Shown here: positions 18,072 to 26,224 of the stretch, one piece after another
Layout: each line of letters starts with the position of its first letter
Position numbering within the stretch: the first letter of the stretch is position 1
Origin: Polyangiaceae bacterium
GTDB taxonomy: Bacteria > Myxococcota_A > Polyangia > Polyangiales > Polyangiaceae
NCBI GenBank assembly: GCA_025937785.1
Contig: JAICQQ010000008.1
Span: 25,166-89,165, forward strand
Direction: 5' to 3'
Length of the DNA stretch: 64,000 bases
Position numbers and translations under genes: made by a program
The notes under the pieces: generated by a model
Databases searched by the model: none
Seen by the model: only the letters and a program-made list of their open reading frames with translations
What the model was told of the DNA's origin: nothing

Positions 18072-18845
18072 TCAGCGTTCGACGAACGCCCGCTCGATGG
18101 TGTAGTCGCCAGGTGCGTGGGTCGCGCCTTCGACGAAGCCGCGCTCCTCGAGCTCGTGCCCGAGCTCGTCCAACATGCTGGGGTTGCCGCAGATCATCAC
18201 GCGATCGTGTTCGGGGTGTAGATCGGGCAAGCCCAGATCGCGACACATCTTGCCCGTGCGAAGCAGATCGGTCAGGCGCCCTCGGTTCGTGAAGGCTTCG
18301 CGGGTGACGCTGGGGTAGTAACGCAGCTTCTCTCGCACCTGCTCGCCGAGGTACTCGTGCTGCGGCAGCACGTGCTGGATGTATTCGGAGTAGCCGAGCT
18401 CATCCACCGTGCGCACGCCATGCGCGAGCACCACCTGCTCGTAAGCCTCGTACGTCTCCGGATCGCGGATGATACTCAGGAAGGGCGCGAGGCCAGTGCC
18501 CGTGCTGAGCAGGTAGAGGCGCTTGCCGGGGCGCAGGGTGCTGGTGACCAGCGTACCCGTGGCCTTGGTACCCACCAGGACCTCGTCGCCGGGCTTGAGG
18601 TGTTGCAGGCGCGAGGTGAGCGGCCCGTTGGGCACCTTGATGCTGTAGAACTCCAGGTGCTCCTCGTAGTTCGCGCTCGCCAGGCTGTACGCCCGCAGCA
18701 GCGGTTTGCCCTCGATCTCCAGGCCGATCATGATGAAGTGCCCGTTCTTGAAGCGCAGTCCGCGGTTACGCGTGGTGGTGAAACTGAAGAGCGACTCGTT
18801 CCAGTGCTGAACCTGGAGGACCGTTTCCCGGTTGGTGCTGCCCAT
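18072..18845 (-). CDS. fpr: Ferredoxin--NADP(+) reductase
   Basis: A 257-residue FAD enzyme that exchanges electrons between NADPH and ferredoxin or flavodoxin. The FAD-binding motif RAYSLAS is at about 51-57. NADP-binding STGTGLAPFLSIIRDPETYE and VMICGNPSMLDEL follow the bacterial Fpr (subclass IA) pattern. Sequence and length are complete. It is transcribed divergently from a FinR-type LysR regulator, the arrangement known from Pseudomonas, where FinR drives fpr under superoxide stress. It likely supplies reducing power for iron-sulfur repair. Confidence 0.92.
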   Translation of the reverse strand: MGSTNRETVLQVQHWNESLFSFTTTRNRGLRFKNGHFIMIGLEIEGKPLLRAYSLASANYEEHLEFYSIKVPNGPLTSRLQHLKPGDEVLVGTKATGTLVTSTLRPGKRLYLLSTGTGLAPFLSIIRDPETYEAYEQVVLAHGVRTVDELGYSEYIQHVLPQHEYLGEQVREKLRYYPSVTREAFTNRGRLTDLLRTGKMCRDLGLPDLHPEHDRVMICGNPSMLDELGHELEERGFVEGATHAPGDYTIERAFVER

Positions 18846-18903
18846 GCCGGTCGATTTAGCGCCGGGACATTATCCGGTAAAACTGGTAATTCAGGAGAGA
18901 ATA

Positions 18904-18918
18904 ATCGGATCTACCGAT
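18904..18918. promoter_or_regulatory. Palindromic LysR-type box between fpr and finR
   Basis: A perfect inverted repeat ATCGG - 5 bp - CCGAT ends directly before the finR ATG at 18919. It contains T-N11-A (T18905, A18917). Its position suggests an autoregulatory FinR site that could also act on the divergent fpr promoter 60-75 bp away. Function inferred. Confidence 0.5.
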
Positions 18919-19800
18919 ATGCGCTTCACCCTCCGACAGCTCCAGGTATTCACCGCCATCGCCCGTGTAGAGAACGTCAGCCGCGCCGCCCGAACGCTGG
19001 CCATGTCCCAATCGGCGGTCAGTGGGGCGCTCCTCGATCTCGAGCGACAGTTCGACGTGCGCCTGTTCGAGCGCGTCGGTAGACGCTTGACATTGAGCGA
19101 GCTGGGACGCGCGCTCTGGCCCCAGGCCGAAGCGCTTTGCGAACAGGCGCGCGAGCTGGAGCGCAACCTGGCACGGCAACACTCCGGCGAGCTGCGCGTC
19201 GGCGCTACGCTCACGATCGGTAGTCACGTGTGCCCGCCGCTCATGGCCAGGTTCATGCGCGAGAACGCGGACGCGCGCCTCACGTTGCACATCGCCAACA
19301 CGGCCGAGGTGGCGCGCGCGGTGAAGGCATTCGCGATCGACGTAGGCTTGATCGAGGGCGAGTTGTCCGACCCGGAGCTGGTGGTCACGCCATGGCGCGG
19401 CGACCAGCTCTGCGTGTTCTGCGCGCCTTCGCATCCCTTGGCCAAGAAGCGCCAACTGTCCGACGCTGACCTGAAGAGCAGCCGCTGGATCGTACGCGAG
19501 CCAGGCTCCGGGACGCGACAAGCTTTCGAACGGGCGCTGCATGGCCTGCTCCCCGAGCTGCGCATGGCGCTGGAACTGACTCAAACCGAGGCGATACTGG
19601 GCGCGGTCGAAGCTGGGCTAGGCCTCGGCTGCGTTTCCAAGCTCGCCCTCGAGGACGCTTTCCGTCGACGGACGCTGGTGCGGTGCCGGGTACCACACCG
19701 TGACTTCCGCCGCTCGTTTTTCTTCGTGACGCATGGGCGCAAGTTCAGGAGCCCAGCGCTCGAGCGTTGGCTCGAGCTGTGCCGGCAAGCCGGCGCGTGA
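18919..19800 (+). CDS. finR: LysR-family regulator, FinR-like
   Basis: A 293-residue LysR regulator. MRFTLRQLQVFTAIARVENVSRAARTLAMSQSAVSGALLDLE is the winged helix-turn-helix and resembles FinR/CysB-type proteins. The rest is the substrate-binding domain (ELRVGATLTIGSHVCPPLMA, HIANTAEVARAVKAFAIDVGLIEG, REPGSGTRQAFERALH). The ATG at 18919 is preferred over the upstream 18832 because the latter would run 14 bp into the divergent fpr coding region and adds no conserved sequence. Divergence from fpr is the main reason for the symbol; in pseudomonads FinR activates fpr in response to superoxide. Confidence 0.8.
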   Translation: MRFTLRQLQVFTAIARVENVSRAARTLAMSQSAVSGALLDLERQFDVRLFERVGRRLTLSELGRALWPQAEALCEQARELERNLARQHSGELRVGATLTIGSHVCPPLMARFMRENADARLTLHIANTAEVARAVKAFAIDVGLIEGELSDPELVVTPWRGDQLCVFCAPSHPLAKKRQLSDADLKSSRWIVREPGSGTRQAFERALHGLLPELRMALELTQTEAILGAVEAGLGLGCVSKLALEDAFRRRTLVRCRVPHRDFRRSFFFVTHGRKFRSPALERWLELCRQAGA

Positions 19801-19816
19801 CGTACGGGCGGCTCGG

Positions 19817-20836
19817 CTAGCAGGAAGAGTCATCCCCCGATTGCTTCGGCTTCGTCAGGTACTCTTTCGGGGTGACGCCGAGCTCTTGGCGGAAGACGCG
19901 ATGAAACTGCGCGTAGCTGCCGAAACCGGCGTCGAGCGCGGCCTCGAGCAGGTTTCGTCCCTCTTGCGCGAACACCAAGAAGCGCTCGATGCGCAGGCGG
20001 TTGCGGTAGTCCACCAGAGACACGCCCACCTCGTCGCGAAAATGCCTGGCCAAGGCGCGCGGCGTGACGCAGGTGGCTTTGGCGAGCGCGCTCGTGGAGA
20101 CCGACGGCTCTTCGCGCATGCGCTGGATGGCGCTGCGCACATCCGGCGAGAGCACGGCCGCACGCAGCGAATGCGCGGAGCGCCCCACGGAGGGCAGCAT
20201 CGGCGTCCACGGAAGCTGGCCTGTGTCGAGCCCCTTCAGCTCGAACAAGTTCCCCAGAATCGTCGCCAGCACCGCGAGCTCGGCTTGCTTGGCTTCGTCG
20301 ATCGCGGAACGCGAGAGCGCCGCGTCGTTGGCGAACAGACCGACCATTTGCTCCCGCGATCGGATCGGCGTGAGCGCGTTCCAACCCGTGCCGATGACTT
20401 CGGTGCGCCCCTCGCGCTGGGTGACGAGCGGCACTCCGTCGAGCACGAGCCAGCGCCCCGTCCCCGACAACAGCCGTGAGATCGCGTCGCGGTGGGCGTC
20501 ACCCGGTGAAAACACGATGTCCCGCTCGTCGGTGGTCTCGCCCATCATGCCGGTCCCGAACGAGCCGTACAGTTGCTCGTCGTCCCCCAGGATGAAGAGC
20601 GCGACTCGCTCGAGCCCCAGGCGGTCACGCGCCACCTCGACACTGCGGCGCGTGATGGTTTCGAGGTCACGATAGCTGAGCAGCTCGTCGGCGGCGGACA
20701 AGACCGAGACGGTGCCTTGCGCGGGGCGACGCTGGAAATTGGCGGCCGCCCGCTGCCCGATGACGTCGGGCCAATCGACTCGTCGCATTCCCCTGGGTGC
20801 ACTCGGCGGCGTCACGATGTTTACTGTACCACGCAT
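19817..20836 (-). CDS. AraC-family regulator with N-terminal GAF-like domain
   Basis: About 339 residues from the ATG at 20836; a longer frame to 20962 exists but its extra residues look non-coding. The N-terminal region (YRDLETITRRSVEVARDRL, ERVALFILGDDEQLYGSFGTG) resembles a GAF sensor domain, and FSPGDAHRDAISRLLSGTGRW is a linker strand region. The C-terminal about 100 residues form the AraC double helix-turn-helix (VSTSALAKATCVTPRALARHF, then ALDAGFGSYAQFHRVFRQELGVTPKEYL). It is convergent with finR and divergent from the GH6 gene 222 bp away, which it might regulate. The effector is unknown. Confidence 0.85.
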   Translation of the reverse strand: MRGTVNIVTPPSAPRGMRRVDWPDVIGQRAAANFQRRPAQGTVSVLSAADELLSYRDLETITRRSVEVARDRLGLERVALFILGDDEQLYGSFGTGMMGETTDERDIVFSPGDAHRDAISRLLSGTGRWLVLDGVPLVTQREGRTEVIGTGWNALTPIRSREQMVGLFANDAALSRSAIDEAKQAELAVLATILGNLFELKGLDTGQLPWTPMLPSVGRSAHSLRAAVLSPDVRSAIQRMREEPSVSTSALAKATCVTPRALARHFRDEVGVSLVDYRNRLRIERFLVFAQEGRNLLEAALDAGFGSYAQFHRVFRQELGVTPKEYLTKPKQSGDDSSC

Positions 20837-21058
20837 CTCGAGCACGGAGTGTACCGCGCGTTTCCGGGTTTCCCCGGGCGGGACCGCGCACGGTCCAAAG
20901 TGAGCACCGATTGGACCACAACGAGAAGGGTGACTCGCGTCTCGCGCCGGGAGCGCGGCCAAGCGTACCCTTCACGGCGAAAGTGACAGCACGAAAGCCC
21001 TCGGCGAGATGCATCGCGACCAGCGAAGCGACGATAGTGATCCCACAAGGAGATCATC

Positions 21059-22300
21059 ATGCCTCACAGCTCTCGAATACTCATTTGCTCGCTGCTTTCG
21101 ACTCTGGCTGGCTGTTCCACCTCGCTCGATCCGAGCCTGGAAGGGAACAGCCCCACGCCGGAGCACCAGCCGTCGGCAGCAGCGGCCAAGGCCCTGGCTG
21201 TCAAACCCGCGACGGGGCCCGCGGCCCCCTCGCAGAACCCGTTCGCGGGCGCGTCGTTCTTCGTGAACCCGAGTTACGCCGAGCGGGTGCTCACCAGCAT
21301 CGACGACGCTCCCGACAAGGAAGCGGCCCTGCGTGAAGTCGCCAAACAGCCCACCGCCATCTGGCTGGATCGCATCGCCGCCGTCGACCGAGTTCCCCCC
21401 GCGCTCGCCGCAGCCGCGCAGCAAGCAGCCGCGCAGGGCCAGCCGCGGGTTCCCGTATTCGTCGTATACGATCTGCCGAACCGGGACTGCGCGGCCCACG
21501 CTTCTGCGGGCGAACTGCGTGCCGAAGCCGAGGGCGAACAACGTTATCGGAGTGAGTTCATCGACGTCATCGCGGGCGAGTTCGCGCGCCACCCGGAGCA
21601 ACGCATCGTCGCGATTCTCGAACCGGACTCGCTGGCGAACCTGGCCACCAACATGAACGTGCCGAAGTGCGCGGAATCTGCCGACCTCTACAAACGCTCC
21701 ATCGCCTATGCGATCGCGACGCTGTCACTGCCGAACGTCTACCTGTACATCGACGCGGCGCACACCGGCTGGCTCGGGTGGGACGGCAACCGCAGCGCCA
21801 TGGCCGCAATCTACCACGAGGTGCTGGAGCTCGCGGGTGGCACCGACCGCATTCGCGGCTTCGCCACCAACGTCTCGAACTACAACGCGCTCGACGGCAA
21901 CTGGGGCTGGAAGCTCGAGTCGAGCAACCCGTGCCCGAGCGAATACTGCTACGTCGAGAAGCTGAACGAAACCCTGGAGGCGGCCGGCATTCGCGGGAAG
22001 GGCTTTCTGGTGGATACCAGCCGCAACGGCGTCGCCGAGGCGCGCACCCAGTGGGGACACTGGTGCAACATCAAGGGCGCCGGGCTGGGCGAGCGCCCCG
22101 CGATAGCTCCGCGGCCGCTGGTCGACGCCTACTATTGGGTGAAGCCCCCCGGTGAATCCGATGGCGTCTCGGATCCAAAGGCGCCCAGATTCGACGAGTA
22201 CTGCGTCTCGCAGGACAGCGCCCCCGACGCGCCGCAAGCCGGCGAGTGGTTCTCGAGCTACTTCTTGGAGTTGGTCGACAACGCCAACCCCCCGCTGTGA
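21059..22300 (+). CDS. Glycoside hydrolase family 6 lipoprotein (cellulase/cellobiohydrolase-like)
   Basis: A 413-residue secreted lipoprotein of the GH6 family, which cleaves beta-1,4-glucans with inversion. A lipobox LAGC (Cys19) is followed by a Pro/Ala linker to about residue 62. The GH6 signatures are VVYDLPNRDCAA (about 136-146) and ILEPDSLANL, whose Asp190 is the expected catalytic acid; NVYLYIDAAHTGWLGW and FLVDTSRNG also fit. An excellent AAGGAG lies about 8 bp before the ATG. Lipid anchoring would keep the enzyme on the cell surface. Substrate specificity (endo versus exo, cellulose versus related glucans) is not resolved. It stands alone, divergent from the AraC regulator. Confidence 0.92.
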   Translation: MPHSSRILICSLLSTLAGCSTSLDPSLEGNSPTPEHQPSAAAAKALAVKPATGPAAPSQNPFAGASFFVNPSYAERVLTSIDDAPDKEAALREVAKQPTAIWLDRIAAVDRVPPALAAAAQQAAAQGQPRVPVFVVYDLPNRDCAAHASAGELRAEAEGEQRYRSEFIDVIAGEFARHPEQRIVAILEPDSLANLATNMNVPKCAESADLYKRSIAYAIATLSLPNVYLYIDAAHTGWLGWDGNRSAMAAIYHEVLELAGGTDRIRGFATNVSNYNALDGNWGWKLESSNPCPSEYCYVEKLNETLEAAGIRGKGFLVDTSRNGVAEARTQWGHWCNIKGAGLGERPAIAPRPLVDAYYWVKPPGESDGVSDPKAPRFDEYCVSQDSAPDAPQAGEWFSSYFLELVDNANPPL

Positions 22301-22307
22301 GCTCGGG

Positions 22308-22610
22308 TCAGATTTGCTCGAAGTGATAGACGTGGATGGTCTCGAGCATAGGCTTCAGGAAGACGTCCGCATAGGCGCGGTGTACCGGGTCCTTCCGGTA
22401 CACCTGGGTATCTTGCATCGAGTGGAAGCGCACGATCAAGCAGATGTCCCAGGCATCTTCGGTGCGGGCGTCGCAGGCGAGCTGGATGTCGACGCTGACC
22501 ACGCGGGCGGCGTGGGGCAGTACTTCGCGGGTCTTCTTGGCAATCAGCCGCCGCTCCTTGTCGCTTTGAAACTGCGACTTTAGCCGAATCAGCACGACAC
22601 GCACGATCAT
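22308..22610 (-). CDS. Dabb (stress-responsive alpha/beta barrel) family protein
   Basis: A 100-residue protein with the dimeric alpha/beta barrel pattern: MIVRVVLIRLKSQFQ, VSVDIQLACDA, WDICLIVRFHSMQD, KDPVHRAYADVFLKPML. Members bind or convert small molecules, but this one has no assigned reaction. Its ATG overlaps the stop of the upstream alpha-glucosidase gene (ATGA at 22607-22610), so it is co-translated with it. Confidence 0.82.
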   Translation of the reverse strand: MIVRVVLIRLKSQFQSDKERRLIAKKTREVLPHAARVVSVDIQLACDARTEDAWDICLIVRFHSMQDTQVYRKDPVHRAYADVFLKPMLETIHVYHFEQI

Positions 22611-24964
22611 GAGGCCTCCGAAATCGAGAAGCGTGGGATCTTCCAGACGCGGAGCGGGCTGCCCGCGAAACGAAAACGTGCCGGACGCGGCGCGTGGCGC
22701 ACGACGCCGTTCGGCGTGCGCAGCGTCACCTGCCTGAAGGCGGCGTACAGCACGAGCCTCACGCGGAATGGGCCCACACCCAGTGGGCCCACCGCGAAGT
22801 CGACGCCGAGCTCGCTGCCGCGAACCCGCGCCTGAGCGTACAAACGACTGGTCACGCCTGCACGATAGGCGAACGAAGCGCCGTCGTCACTTTCGTACTC
22901 GAGGCTCGCCTGGCCGTGGCCCCGCGCGCGCAAAAAGACGTGGAGCTCGAGCTCGTTCATGGGGCTTTCGGTGTGCCGCCCGACGCGGGCCAGCATCGGA
23001 ACGATCTGGCCCTCGCGCACGTAGAGCGGGGTGCCGTGCACCGAATCGCGCGCGGTCACGCTGCCACCGCCCTCGCGCCAGCGACCGGTGTGCGCTTCGT
23101 ACCAGGCGCCCCGAGGCAGGCGCACCTTGCGAGACTTCGCCTTCCGCGACAACAGCGGAGCTTGCATCAGCGCAGGCCCCACCAAAAACTGGTCATCGAC
23201 CGTGAACAGCGCTGGATCGTCCTGAAAGTCGTAGAACAGAGGCCGCAAGATGGCAGCCCCGGTCCGTTCCTGACGCTGGAACAGCGAGTAGAGGTAGGGC
23301 AGCAGCCGATAGCGCAGCGCGATGAAGTGACGCGCCACGCGGCGCGCGCGCGCTGAGAACGCCCAGGGCTCCTGCCTTTGGGTGCCCGCGCAGGAATGGT
23401 TCCTGAGGAATGGGAACAAGAAGCCCGCCTTGTACCAGCGCGCGAGCAGGTCGGAGTCGGCGTCGTCTCCGAACCCGGGCACGTCGGGGCCGTTGAAGGG
23501 CACCCCGGATAGCGCCAGGTTCAGCGTGGTGGGGATCGATTGCTTCAGATGGAGCTCGTTCGAGTAGTTGTCGCCCGTCCACACCGCCGCGAAGCGGCTG
23601 ATGGAAGCTGCACAAGCGCGGGTCACGAGCAGCGGCCGCGAGTCGGGCGCGAACTCGAGCATACCGGCGTGGCTGGCCTGTGCCATGCCGAGCGCATAGT
23701 GATTGTGGTAACTCGCGTGACTCTGGCGCCCGCCGTCGAACAACATGGCGCTCGTGTCGACACCACCGGTGGCAGGCTCGTTCATGTCGAGCCAGAACCC
23801 ACTGAAGCCGTATGCAGCGAACCGCGCCACGTGCCCAGCCCACCAAGCACGCGCCGTTGCCTTGGCGAAATCGGGGAACACGGTCTCGCCAGGCCACACC
23901 AAGCCCACGAACGGTCGTCCCTCGGGCGTCACGCAGAAGTGCCCGCCGGAAATGCCCTCGTCGTGGACGGAGAAGCCCGCCTCGCGCTTGACGCCCGGAT
24001 CGAGGATCGCGACGACGCGACGGCCCCGGCGCTTCAGCGCGGAGAAGCACTCGGCCGGGCGCGGCAGATGCGCCGGATCGAGCGTGAAGACGCGGTAACC
24101 CCGCATGTAGTCGATGTCGAGCCACAGCCCATCGCAGGGAATACGATGCCGATTGAAGGCTCGATCCAGCGCTCGGAGATCGGCGGCGCCACGATAGCCC
24201 CATCGGCATTGGTGATGGCCGAGTGCCCAAAGCGGCGGCCGAGGCGTGGTGCCCACCAAGCGCTGGAGCCTTTCGGTCAACTCGGCGAGGCTCGCGCCCG
24301 CCAGCACGTACACGCTCGGGGCACCGTCGAACGCTCCGACGTCGAGCCACCCCGGGCCGCTGCGCGCGCTCGAAGTGCCCGCTTTCGAGCCGGGGATCTG
24401 CATGAACACGGGGCAAGCGCTATCCACGAGAATGCCGACGAAGTACCCACGCCTCTCGATGATCAGGTACGGGATGCTGCCGTAGAGCGGGTCACAGTCG
24501 CCACGGCGAACTTGTGCGCGATCGAACGCGCCCCAGACGTCGGTGTTGTAAAATACAGTCTTCGTCCCGGACTTTTCCAGCGGGCCCCATTTCTCGCCGA
24601 GGCCGAAATAGTGCTCATCGCCGTGCATGCGAAAGCGGAGCACCCACGCGGACCCGGAAACACCGAAGCACTGCCCTCGGACGCTTTCGAGCAGGCGCGC
24701 GCCACGCGGCCCCGCCACCAGCTCCAAACTGGCGCCAGGGGCCCATCGCAGGCGGGCGCTGCCTGACGGCTTCGAGCCTGGCGTCAACTTCGCCGAGGCT
24801 TGCGTCTCTTTCCACCCATCACAGAGGATTGCAAGGTGGAAGGTATCGTCGCTGAAGCGCCGCACCGCGGTACGGTAGTGTCGCCCGTGCACGCGAGCCA
24901 CGTTCCGGCGCCACGCGCTCACGTAGGCGAAGTTCGCCGCGTGCGGAATGTTCAGCTTGGCCAT
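22607..24964 (-). CDS. Glycoside hydrolase family 31 alpha-glucosidase
   Basis: A 785-residue cytosolic enzyme without a signal peptide. The GH31 signature GFWLDMNEPA holds the nucleophile Asp (about residue 393), and FAAVWTGDNYS holds the acid/base Asp (about 465). The N-terminal beta domain (FGLGEKWGPLEKSG), PPLWALGHHQCRWGY and DGLWLDIDYM are typical. The ATG at 24964 is chosen over 25006 because the first 14 residues of the longer frame are not conserved. It probably releases glucose from alpha-glucans, complementing glycogen phosphorylase, though some GH31 members act on xylosides or sulfoquinovose. It is coupled with the Dabb gene downstream. Confidence 0.93.
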   Translation of the reverse strand: MAKLNIPHAANFAYVSAWRRNVARVHGRHYRTAVRRFSDDTFHLAILCDGWKETQASAKLTPGSKPSGSARLRWAPGASLELVAGPRGARLLESVRGQCFGVSGSAWVLRFRMHGDEHYFGLGEKWGPLEKSGTKTVFYNTDVWGAFDRAQVRRGDCDPLYGSIPYLIIERRGYFVGILVDSACPVFMQIPGSKAGTSSARSGPGWLDVGAFDGAPSVYVLAGASLAELTERLQRLVGTTPRPPLWALGHHQCRWGYRGAADLRALDRAFNRHRIPCDGLWLDIDYMRGYRVFTLDPAHLPRPAECFSALKRRGRRVVAILDPGVKREAGFSVHDEGISGGHFCVTPEGRPFVGLVWPGETVFPDFAKATARAWWAGHVARFAAYGFSGFWLDMNEPATGGVDTSAMLFDGGRQSHASYHNHYALGMAQASHAGMLEFAPDSRPLLVTRACAASISRFAAVWTGDNYSNELHLKQSIPTTLNLALSGVPFNGPDVPGFGDDADSDLLARWYKAGFLFPFLRNHSCAGTQRQEPWAFSARARRVARHFIALRYRLLPYLYSLFQRQERTGAAILRPLFYDFQDDPALFTVDDQFLVGPALMQAPLLSRKAKSRKVRLPRGAWYEAHTGRWREGGGSVTARDSVHGTPLYVREGQIVPMLARVGRHTESPMNELELHVFLRARGHGQASLEYESDDGASFAYRAGVTSRLYAQARVRGSELGVDFAVGPLGVGPFRVRLVLYAAFRQVTLRTPNGVVRHAPRPARFRFAGSPLRVWKIPRFSISEAS

Positions 24965-25191
24965 GCCTGCGAGCTTAGACGCGTCGCGGCGCGAACTGTG
25001 CGGCAACTCGCCTCGTGGGGCAGTTGCAAATGCCGCGTGGCACGCACCAGACGTCGAACTCCACTGTCAGCCGACTTCGGCATTGCTCGAAATCGCCCGT
25101 GCATTGTCCGGAAGTGCCCGCGCGATTGAGCTTCCCTCGGGTTTGGTTCGGCCTGTATGCTGGAGCTCCCTCGTCCTTTTGGAGGATACCT

Positions 25192-26097
25192 ATGCTTACC
25201 AGGAACTCTGCTCGACCGTTCTCGTCGTTTGGCCCGCTGTTGCACGTCGGTATGGCGTTCGGCTTGGCCGTCGCCTGTAGTGACGATGGCGGCGGTGGCG
25301 ACGACGATGACGACAGCCCTGGAACGAACACCACGATGACGGCGATCACCGCCACTCCAACCGTGACCAGCGCGACCATCGGCTCCGTCACTGCAGCCAC
25401 GAACCAAGCGGCCACCTCGTCTACGGGCAGCGGCGGCTCGACGACGGGGTCCGCAGGTGCCGGCGGTGGCGGTGGCGCAGCCGGCGCGTGCGAGCCAGAT
25501 CCCGCGTCCGGGCTTCCCTTGGGGAGCGCGGGCGCAGCCGGCGGTGCGGGTGCCCCCGGCGTGAGCTACGACGACGGCTTCCATTTCACCGATCCGGACT
25601 CGGTGGCTGCGTGGCGCATCAAGCCGGTGGCAGACTGCCCCGAGTGCATCCCCGACGCGACGCTCGAGGCAGGCTGCGGCACGTTGCTCATGACCGCGAA
25701 CTGGCCAGAAGCGGCCAACGCCGGCACACTCAAGTCGACGGCCGAGCTCAACGCGACGGGCGACGAGCGCTGGGATCTGACGGGGCGCACCGTGACGGTT
25801 CGGCTGCGCTGGACCGAGGGGGCCGACGTCGACAACAACGGCTTCGACATCTACTTGGAGCTACTCGACGACGACTACAGCTTCTTCGGCCCAACACTGG
25901 GTGAGACATTCGTCAGCGGGCCAGACTACCTGGAGTTCACCGCGACGGTACCCAGCGCGCCCGAAGGCGACTTCGACCCGGCAACCGTGCGACAAATCAA
26001 CGTCCGCTTCGACACCAAGTTCTGGACCGACGCAGAGGACCCGCCCAGCTTCAGCTACGACACTACGATCTTCGAGATCGATGCCGTCGTCTGGTGA
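25192..26097 (+). CDS. Secreted lipoprotein of unknown function
   Basis: A 301-residue lipoprotein with GGAGGA just upstream of the ATG. The signal sequence ends in AVAC. An acidic then Thr/Gly/Ala-rich linker spans about residues 32-110, with some low-complexity Gly runs. The C-terminal about 190 residues form a beta-rich domain (YDDGFHFTDPDSVAAWRIK, LTGRTVTVRLRW, NGFDIYLELLDDDYSFFG, TVRQINVRFDTKFW) that looks like a jelly-roll carbohydrate-binding sandwich. That is a guess from strand pattern and from the GH6/GH31 neighbours. No catalytic motif seen. Confidence 0.7.
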   Translation: MLTRNSARPFSSFGPLLHVGMAFGLAVACSDDGGGGDDDDDSPGTNTTMTAITATPTVTSATIGSVTAATNQAATSSTGSGGSTTGSAGAGGGGGAAGACEPDPASGLPLGSAGAAGGAGAPGVSYDDGFHFTDPDSVAAWRIKPVADCPECIPDATLEAGCGTLLMTANWPEAANAGTLKSTAELNATGDERWDLTGRTVTVRLRWTEGADVDNNGFDIYLELLDDDYSFFGPTLGETFVSGPDYLEFTATVPSAPEGDFDPATVRQINVRFDTKFWTDAEDPPSFSYDTTIFEIDAVVW

Positions 26098-26224
26098 ACG
26101 GGTAGCCCACAAGATTTTCGGCCGATTTTCAACCGGTTGTCCACAGCTCGGACATTGAGCGTCCGAGCTCGGGCGTTACGGCGCTTGCTCGCCGAGGGAG
26201 AGCGGCCTACACCCAAGCCAAACG

